Assembly (NCBI GenBank): GCA_043804035.1
Contig: JAZDJJ010000075.1
Span: 1 to 27,601, forward strand
Source: JAZDJJ01 sp043804035
GTDB taxonomy: Bacteria; Bacteroidota; Bacteroidia; Palsa-948
Length of the DNA stretch: 27,601 nt
Direction: 5' to 3'
How positions within the stretch are numbered: position 1 is the stretch's first letter; the number at the start of each line of letters is the position of its first letter. Below, one piece after another: positions 22,235 to 27,601 of this stretch. The translations under genes were made by a program, and so were the position numbers. The notes under the pieces are model-generated. The model made no database searches and was not told where the DNA came from. It was given only the letters and a program-made list of their open reading frames with translations.

Positions 22235-24037
22235 TTAATTTAATTTAAAATATTCTACTAATAATTTCGTTTTATCTTTTCCAATTATTTTTATCAGTTT
22301 TTCTTCAGAAGTTTTTTTAATACGTTTTACCGATTTAAATTCGTGCAAAAGTTTTTCGGCTGTCTTATTGCTGATACCTTTTATCTGCGTGAGTTCAGAA
22401 AAAATCGTTTCGCGATGTCTTCTTCCCCTATGATGTTTCAATCCAAAACGATGGGCTTCGTTTCGTATCTGTTGTATTATTCTCAAAGTTTCAGATTTTT
22501 TATTGAGATAAAGAGGAAGTGAATCTCCCGGATAATAAATTTCTTCTAATTTTTTTGCAATGCCAATGACAGCAATCTTCCCTGTGGAATTAAGTTTTTC
22601 TAAACTTTTCATCGCGGAACTTACCTGTCCTTTTCCTCCGTCAATCACAATCAGTTGAGGTAATGGTTGTTTTTCATCTATCAATCTTTTGTATCTGCGA
22701 AAAATCACTTCTTCCATAGAAGCAAAATCATCAGGTCCTTCAACAGTTTTTATATTGAACAGGCGATAATCCTTCTTGCTTGGCTTTATGTTTTTAAAAA
22801 CCACACAAGCCGAAACAGGATAAGCACCCTGTATGTTTGAATTATCAAAGCATTCAATGTGTACAGGTTTTTCAGTCAGTCGTAAATCTTTTTGAATCTG
22901 TTCAAGAATTTTTTTTGTTCTATCATTATGGAAATTTTTTTCCGGACGACTTTCTTTTTCTTTTTGATAATATTTCACATTTCGCAAAGAAAGTTCAAGC
23001 AGTTTTTTTTTATCTCCACGTTGTGGCACTATGAATTCAATATCAGGAAACGGAATTTCTATAGGAAATGGAACTATGATTTCTTTTGCTTCGCTGTTAA
23101 ATTGTTGTCTTAATTCCATAATGGCAAACAGTAATAATTCTTCTGACGTTTCATCCAATTTCTTTTTCAACTCAATGGTATGTCCTTGCACGATAGCTCC
23201 GTCAATTATCATTAAATAATTTATGTAAGCAAAAAATTCATCTGTGATAATAGAAAACACATCCACATTTGTGATGACAGGACTCACCACCACCGAATGA
23301 CTCTGATATTTTTCAAGAGATTCTATTTTCACTTTCAGTAATTGAGCTTTTTCAAATTCATATTTTTCAGACGCTTGCCACATCAACTCTTTCAATTGCT
23401 TTATGACAGAAGAAATATTTCCTTTCAGAATTAGTTTTATTTGCGAAATATTTTCATTGTAGTCATCTTCGTTCTGCAACGCTTCACAAGGACCTTTGCA
23501 GTTTCCGATGTGATATTCTAAACACACGCGGAATTTTTTCTTTATAATATTTTCTTCCGAAAGATGAATATTACAATTGCGAAGCGGATAAAGTTTGTGA
23601 ATCAATTCAAGAATAGTATACATCATCTTCAATGAAGCATACGGACCAAAATATTGTGAGCCATTGCGGATAAAATTTCTTGTTTGAAAAACTCTGGGAA
23701 AAGATTCGTTTTTTATACAAATCCACGGATAAGTTTTATCATCTTTCAATGCAATATTGTAATGCGGTTGGTACTTTTTGATGAGATTATTTTCCAACAG
23801 CAGAGCATCCAGTTCGGTTTCAACAATAATTATTTTTATATCGGCAATGTTCGTAATGAGATATAAAAGTTTTCCATGTTCGCATTTTTTAGAAAAGTAA
23901 GATGCAACCCGCTTCTTAAGATTTTTCGCTTTGCCGATGTAAATGATTTTCTGTTCCTTATTGAAGAACTGATAAACTCCGGGATTGTCAGGGAGAGAAC
24001 AAAGAATATTTTTTATATGAGGAGAAATTTTATTCGT
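22235..24037 (-). CDS. uvrC: Excinuclease ABC subunit C (UvrC), non-standard start
   Basis: UvrC makes both incisions in nucleotide excision repair with UvrAB. From 24037 the frame gives 600 residues, the normal length. The GIY-YIG domain has NPGVYQFF (Y22), IIYIGKAKNLKKR (33-43) and E82. The UVR motif for UvrB binding is near LMWQASEKYEFEKAQLLKVK, the RNase H-like nuclease has HIECFDNSNIQGAYPVSACV and VIDGGKGQV, and the C-terminus has helix-hairpin-helix motifs (LTQIKGISNKTAEKLL). The GIY-YIG domain has no ATG, GTG or TTG before TTG 23797 (codon 81), which would lose that domain. The codon at the expected start (24035-24037) is ACG, directly after a stop codon and an AAA codon in the same frame. 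It overlaps the stop of the upstream gene. An ATT or ATA codon a few residues later is an alternative start. Confidence 0.93.
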   Translation of the reverse strand, partial: TNKISPHIKNILCSLPDNPGVYQFFNKEQKIIYIGKAKNLKKRVASYFSKKCEHGKLLYLITNIADIKIIIVETELDALLLENNLIKKYQPHYNIALKDDKTYPWICIKNESFPRVFQTRNFIRNGSQYFGPYASLKMMYTILELIHKLYPLRNCNIHLSEENIIKKKFRVCLEYHIGNCKGPCEALQNEDDYNENISQIKLILKGNISSVIKQLKELMWQASEKYEFEKAQLLKVKIESLEKYQSHSVVVSPVITNVDVFSIITDEFFAYINYLMIIDGAIVQGHTIELKKKLDETSEELLLFAIMELRQQFNSEAKEIIVPFPIEIPFPDIEFIVPQRGDKKKLLELSLRNVKYYQKEKESRPEKNFHNDRTKKILEQIQKDLRLTEKPVHIECFDNSNIQGAYPVSACVVFKNIKPSKKDYRLFNIKTVEGPDDFASMEEVIFRRYKRLIDEKQPLPQLIVIDGGKGQVSSAMKSLEKLNSTGKIAVIGIAKKLEEIYYPGDSLPLYLNKKSETLRIIQQIRNEAHRFGLKHHRGRRHRETIFSELTQIKGISNKTAEKLLHEFKSVKRIKKTSEEKLIKIIGKDKTKLLVEYFKLN

Positions 24038-24860
24038 TTTTTATTTTTTTATTTTTTTTCTTCTTTTCTTTTTTCTTTCTGTCCTGCTTCTTTGTGGTAT
24101 CCAATTTAACAGTATCAGTAATAATCGGTATGACTTTGCTTTTTATCTCCTGTATTTTTTTGTTTGTGTCTGGTGGCGGAATATTTTTTTCTTTTGTAAT
24201 AACAGAAAGAATAGAATCTGTTTTAGTCGTTACAGAAATCCGATTCTCTTTATTTCCTCTGTCGTCTTTTGCGTTTGTCTTTTGAGTATCGTTCTGATGA
24301 AATATCGTATTCTTTAATGGAGTAAATTCCGACATGTTCTGATAACGAAGTGTATCGGAGTAAATAGGAACTGGCTTTCCGATAAGTTGTATGGAATCAT
24401 TTTTCCAAGGGACATTACTTTTTGTCGGAATAATATTTTTTGGACCAAAAGTGTTTATAGTAGTTGAAACAACATTCACGATTTTTGCTTTTGCTGTATC
24501 AGTTAAAAAAGTTTTTTTCTTAATAATATCCGGTGGAATAATTGTAGTGTTTGGCTGTGAATCGGCAGGCATAATATTCACAAAGAGCGAAGAATCATTT
24601 ACTACCAACAATTTTTCTGATGAATTATTATTCAGAACAAATTTGTTTATTAAAAAAAATACGCTTACTGCAAACAATATTATGCCAACAAAAATGAATA
24701 TATGTTTTTTATTTACCGAAAGAATGGATTTTTTTTTAGAAATAAAATCAAGCATTGTTTCCATTTCCTGCCATGTTTCCGGCTGAAATTCAATTTCTGT
24801 ATTTTTTAGCGTATTGCTAATAAAACTATCTAACTGCGAATTATGAGGTTGTTGTTTCAT
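24030..24860 (-). CDS. Putative membrane anti-sigma factor-like protein
   Basis: 276 residues. A cytoplasmic N-terminus of about 50 residues (QLDSFISNTLKNTEIEFQPE, then TWQEMETMLDFISKKK) is followed by one membrane helix (53-71) and a long, low-complexity periplasmic tail rich in Thr, Asn and Lys, ending KKKEKKKKNKKIKNE. The gene starts inside the last codons of the ECF sigma factor (ATGA overlap), the usual place for an anti-sigma factor in Bacteroidota. I see no zinc-binding ZAS motif, so the function is inferred from topology and position. Its end overlaps the inferred uvrC start by eight bases. Confidence 0.75.
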   Translation of the reverse strand: MKQQPHNSQLDSFISNTLKNTEIEFQPETWQEMETMLDFISKKKSILSVNKKHIFIFVGIILFAVSVFFLINKFVLNNNSSEKLLVVNDSSLFVNIMPADSQPNTTIIPPDIIKKKTFLTDTAKAKIVNVVSTTINTFGPKNIIPTKSNVPWKNDSIQLIGKPVPIYSDTLRYQNMSEFTPLKNTIFHQNDTQKTNAKDDRGNKENRISVTTKTDSILSVITKEKNIPPPDTNKKIQEIKSKVIPIITDTVKLDTTKKQDRKKKEKKKKNKKIKNE

Positions 24861-25441
24861 CGTACCATTCGTACAAGATTTTTGTGAATGTTATATTTTG
24901 CTTTCAGTAAATTATCTTTTGATGTAGGTTCGCTGATATCAAGCAGAACAGAAATTTCTTTATGTGAATAATTATCCACTTCATGCATGTTGTAAACTGT
25001 ACGGTAAGATGGAGACAATTGATGAATGGCTTTTAGAATTAAGTGAAGATTTATCTTGCTCATCAATTGTTCGTCAAGAATGTTTTCCGAAATTCCCGGA
25101 GATAAAGATTCGGCATCACGGACATTTACTGTGCTGCTCACAAAATATTCTTTTTTGTTTTGGTGAAGCAATTTAATAGCCGATTTGATAATCATTTTTT
25201 TAATCCATTCTTCCAGCGAAACCAAAGGCGATGACTTTTTTCTCTTTGAATTTTCATTTACAAATTCTTTTATGTTAGTAAAAATATTGATAAATCCGCT
25301 GAAAAAAATTTCTTTTGCATCCTGCTGATTTTTGGAATAACGTATGCACACGCCCATCATTTTTCCAAAATACTGTTCGTACAACACCCGCTGTGCATTG
25401 CGGTCGTGTTTCAGGCATTTATGTATAAGTTCTTCTTCCAT
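24857..25441 (-). CDS. ECF-type RNA polymerase sigma factor
   Basis: 194 residues, typical ECF size. Region 2 lies near the N-terminus (LIHKCLKHDRNAQRVLYEQY, then FGKMMGVCIRYSKNQQDAKE with a weak FSGFINIFTNIKEF), and region 4 is at the C-terminus (LSPSYRTVYNMHEVDNYSHK, EISVLLDISEPTSKDNLLKA, the helix-turn-helix for the -35 element). It would direct RNA polymerase to a small set of promoters. The downstream membrane protein overlaps it by four bases and probably controls it; uvrC follows, so all three are likely in one transcript. A TAACTTTG motif on the minus strand at 25459-25466 could be its -7 box, but no well-placed TTG is seen. Confidence 0.9.
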   Translation of the reverse strand: MEEELIHKCLKHDRNAQRVLYEQYFGKMMGVCIRYSKNQQDAKEIFFSGFINIFTNIKEFVNENSKRKKSSPLVSLEEWIKKMIIKSAIKLLHQNKKEYFVSSTVNVRDAESLSPGISENILDEQLMSKINLHLILKAIHQLSPSYRTVYNMHEVDNYSHKEISVLLDISEPTSKDNLLKAKYNIHKNLVRMVR

Positions 25442-25506
25442 GAAATTATATTAATAAACAAAGTTATAGAAAAATGCAATAAACCTAAAAATGTAATTAT
25501 ACTAAT

Positions 25507-25536
25507 TTGTTGGTATCAAATATATTTTTACCTTTG
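25507..25536 (+). promoter_or_regulatory. Promoter of nusA-infB (TTG - 19 bp - TACCTTTG)
   Basis: TTG at 25507-25509 and TACCTTTG at 25529-25536 have the ideal 19-base spacing. The predicted start near 25543 gives a 67-base leader containing a hairpin. Confidence 0.7.
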
Positions 25537-25554
25537 CACTGCAATAGAAATTAC

Positions 25555-25587
25555 GAAAGGGGGATTTGACAAAGTCCCCTTTTTTAT
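25555..25587 (+). terminator. Leader hairpin followed by a U-rich tract, possible attenuator
   Basis: AAAGGGGGA (25556-25564) pairs with TCCCCTTT (25575-25582) with one bulged G, around a loop of about ten bases, and the downstream arm runs into TTTTTTA. It lies between the predicted promoter and the nusA ATG at 25610, with no gene upstream on this strand to terminate. It looks like an intrinsic terminator placed in the leader of a transcription-termination factor gene. Confidence 0.5.
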
Positions 25588-25609
25588 TTCACAAAATAAT
25601 TTTAAAATA

Positions 25610-26884
25610 ATGACAAAAATAAAAACGCAATCCAAATTAGAAGGCATCAACTTAGTTGAATCATTTGCTGAGTTCAAAGAAATTAAGAACATTGATCGCG
25701 TTACGCTTATCAGTATTCTTGAGGATGTATTTCGCGGAGCTATCCGGAAAAAATTTAACACAGATGCAAACTTCGATATCATCGTGAGCCCTGACAAAGA
25801 TGGTATTGAAATATGGCACAACCGACAAATAGTGAATGAAGAGTTCAGCAAAACTCCGGAGTTTGATCCCGGCAAACATATCAAGTTAGAAGATGCTCAT
25901 AAAATTGACCCCGATTTTCAGATTGGCGAAGATGTGGCAGAGGCGTTGTCGCTCAATTCTTTCGAACGCAGAACCATTCTTACCATTCGTCAGAATCTCG
26001 TTGCAAGGATTCTTGATTTGGAAAAAGAAATTATTTACAATAAATACAAAGACCGCATAGGCGAAATTATTACAGGTGAGATTTACCAGATATGGAAACG
26101 CGAAATCCTTGTGCATGACGATGAAAGCAACGAACTCATCATGCCAAAATCTGAGCAGATACCCAGCGACTTTTTTAAGAAAGGTGATAACGTTCGTGCA
26201 GTGATTCAAAGTGTGGAAATGAAAAACAATAACCCGATAGTTATATTGTCGCGCACATCATCTGCTTTTCTTGAACGACTTTTTGAATTAGAAGTTCCTG
26301 AAATTTTTGATGGACTTATTACTATCAAAAAAATTGTTCGCGAACCGGGAGAACGTGCTAAAGTTGCTGTGGAAAGTTATGACGACCGCATTGACCCCGT
26401 AGGCGCCTGCGTAGGAATAAAAGGATCCCGAATTCACGGAATAGTACGCGAACTAAAGAACGAAAATATTGATGTTATTAATTTTACTAACAATACCCAA
26501 CTTCTGATTCAGCGATCACTTAGCCCAGCCAAGATTACATCCATCAAATTAGATGAAGAAAAAAAACGTGCAGAAGTTTATCTCAAGCCCGATCAAATTT
26601 CTCTTGCTATAGGAAAAGGAGGTCACAATATTCGTCTTGCAGGGAAACTGACTGGCTATGAACTTGATGTTTACCGCGATGTGGAGGAAGAAATAGAAGA
26701 CATTGATCTTGATGAGTTCTCGGAGGAAATAGAAAATTGGATTATTGACGAATTAAAACGAATTGGTTGCGATACCGCTCGGTCGGTGATAGATTTGAAT
26801 ACCGAGGACTTGGTGAAACGCACTGAACTGGAAGAAGTAACTATCAATGAAGTAAAACGAATTTTGAAAGCTGAATTTGAATAA
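25610..26884 (+). CDS. nusA: Transcription termination/antitermination factor NusA
   Basis: 424 residues from ATG 25610, normal for the phylum. Binds RNA polymerase and nascent RNA in pausing, termination and antitermination. N-terminal polymerase-binding domain (about 1-125: LVESFAEFKEIKNIDRVTLI, EDVFRGAIRKKFN), S1 domain (about 135-200, IGEIITGEIYQIWKREILVH), KH1 and KH2 (about 205-345: SRTSSAFLERLFELEVPEIF, DPVGACVGIKGSRIHGIVRE, ISLAIGKGGHNIRLAGKLTG), and a short helix-hairpin-helix-like tail (WIIDELKRIGCDTARSVIDL). Upstream extension of the frame to 25406 has no family support. infB follows after five bases. rimP, normally just upstream, is absent here. Confidence 0.97.
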   Translation: MTKIKTQSKLEGINLVESFAEFKEIKNIDRVTLISILEDVFRGAIRKKFNTDANFDIIVSPDKDGIEIWHNRQIVNEEFSKTPEFDPGKHIKLEDAHKIDPDFQIGEDVAEALSLNSFERRTILTIRQNLVARILDLEKEIIYNKYKDRIGEIITGEIYQIWKREILVHDDESNELIMPKSEQIPSDFFKKGDNVRAVIQSVEMKNNNPIVILSRTSSAFLERLFELEVPEIFDGLITIKKIVREPGERAKVAVESYDDRIDPVGACVGIKGSRIHGIVRELKNENIDVINFTNNTQLLIQRSLSPAKITSIKLDEEKKRAEVYLKPDQISLAIGKGGHNIRLAGKLTGYELDVYRDVEEEIEDIDLDEFSEEIENWIIDELKRIGCDTARSVIDLNTEDLVKRTELEEVTINEVKRILKAEFE

Positions 26885-26889
26885 CAAAT

Positions 26890-27601
26890 ATGCAGGACAA
26901 TATCATATATAGATTAAGTAAGGTTGCCAAAGAACTCAATGTGAGCATCAACACCATAGTGGAGTTTCTCAAAAGCAAAGAGCAATTGGTAGAAAACAAT
27001 CCTAATGCAAGGATATCTGCCGAACAGTATAATCTTTTATCAGATGAATTTCTGTCAGAAAAAAAAGATAAGGAAGAATCTAAGCGGATGTTCGATCTGA
27101 AAGAAAAAAAACGTTCTGTCGCTGTTGATAATATTTCATCCGAACGTCCCACTCACGATAAGGAAGATAATGAACTTATTATTCACAATATGCAAGTGGA
27201 TAAGGAAGAAAAAAAAGATGTAATTCGTGCTTCAGTTTCCAAAGAGATTAAAATAAACATTGTTGATAAAATAGAATTGGCTCCGGCAAAAAAAATAAAA
27301 AAACCTATAAAAGTAGAACCTGAAATCAAACAAAAAATCAAACAAGAAATCAAACCTGAAATAAAACCAGAAATCAAACCTGAACACAAAAAAGAATCAC
27401 CACCTGCAAAAAAAATTCCCGAAGTTGAATTTTATAAATCTACAGTTGAAAAATTAGAAGGTCCTACCATTGTTGGAAAAATCACTCTGCCTGCAGAGAG
27501 AGAATCTCTTGCTCATGGCTTTGGAAGGAAAAAGAAAAAAAGAAAGAAAAGGCATCTTCAAAAACAAAAAGTGGTTTTTGATCAAACCACACGTTTTGAT
27601 A
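26890..27601 (+). CDS. infB: Translation initiation factor IF-2, 5' part (runs off the window)
   Basis: The first 237 codons are visible and open to the window end. The start MQDNIIYRLSKVAKELNVSI with NTIVEFLKSK and ARISAEQYNLLSDEF is the typical Bacteroidota IF-2 N-terminal domain. A long Lys/Glu/Pro-rich linker follows, with tandem EIK(P/Q) units at about 144-165 (EIKQKIKQEIKPEIKPEIKP), then VGKITLPAE and a basic patch GRKKKKRKKRH. The GTPase domain lies beyond the window. Directly downstream of nusA, the normal order. Confidence 0.95.
   Translation, partial: MQDNIIYRLSKVAKELNVSINTIVEFLKSKEQLVENNPNARISAEQYNLLSDEFLSEKKDKEESKRMFDLKEKKRSVAVDNISSERPTHDKEDNELIIHNMQVDKEEKKDVIRASVSKEIKINIVDKIELAPAKKIKKPIKVEPEIKQKIKQEIKPEIKPEIKPEHKKESPPAKKIPEVEFYKSTVEKLEGPTIVGKITLPAERESLAHGFGRKKKKRKKRHLQKQKVVFDQTTRFD

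Noticed and set aside
25459..25466. TAACTTTG -7 box for the sigma factor gene on the minus strand
   Set aside because: No TTG at a suitable distance, so not listed as a promoter.
25406..25609. Upstream extension of NusA
   Set aside because: The region contains the promoter and leader hairpin; family homology begins at the ATG at 25610.
1..27601. tRNA or rRNA genes
   Set aside because: I saw no cloverleaf with the conserved T-loop or other RNA-gene landmarks, but I could not run a structure-based search.

Overview
This window looks like chromosomal DNA of an AT-rich member of the Bacteroidota. The evidence is a PorP/SprF-family protein next to an OmpA protein with PD40 repeats, the long NusB form, the gene order nusB / DUF1573 lipoprotein / yajC / ybbR-like / coaE, a lack of Shine-Dalgarno sequences, and several promoters of the Bacteroidota type (TTG, about 18-22 bases, TAnnTTTG). 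Genus cannot be told from the sequence alone.

Layout. 1-1300: end of an unrecognised helical protein, a repeat-rich spacer and a small membrane coiled-coil protein. 1339-4215: a MITE-like element, then a PorP/SprF protein and an OmpA/PD40 protein overlapping by one base. 4216-6706: a decayed IS630-like fragment, a STAS protein, ribonuclease Z, a 52-residue gene on the minus strand, and a cluster of nested palindromic repeats. 6707-8068 (minus): miaB. 8581-12445: a secreted protein, nusB, a DUF1573 lipoprotein, yajC, a short YbbR protein and coaE. 12451-18872: accessory DNA with two neighbouring restriction-modification systems. One is a single-chain type IIG enzyme bounded by near-perfect 23-bp inverted repeats; the other is a D12 adenine methylase with an overlapping putative endonuclease. 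A 16-unit, 21-bp tandem array and an Xre-type regulator follow. 18959-21130: nnr (NAD(P)HX repair) converging with tsaC. 21231-22023: a YD-repeat-like secreted protein. 22235-25441 (minus): ECF sigma factor, putative anti-sigma protein and uvrC, overlapping one another. 25507-27601: promoter, leader hairpin, nusA and the start of infB.

The most unusual signals are these. (1) Two genes, coaE and the YD-repeat protein, are each broken by one extra A, in A11 and A10 tracts, while intact genes here carry homopolymers of up to nine. (2) uvrC has no standard start codon where its conserved N-terminus needs one; the codon there is ACG, inside the stop region of the upstream gene. (3) A restriction-modification module is framed by 23-bp inverted repeats with no transposase. 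(4) A 21-bp tandem array appears to supply the -33 element of a regulator's promoter. (5) Several families of short palindromic repeats sit inside one another between genes.
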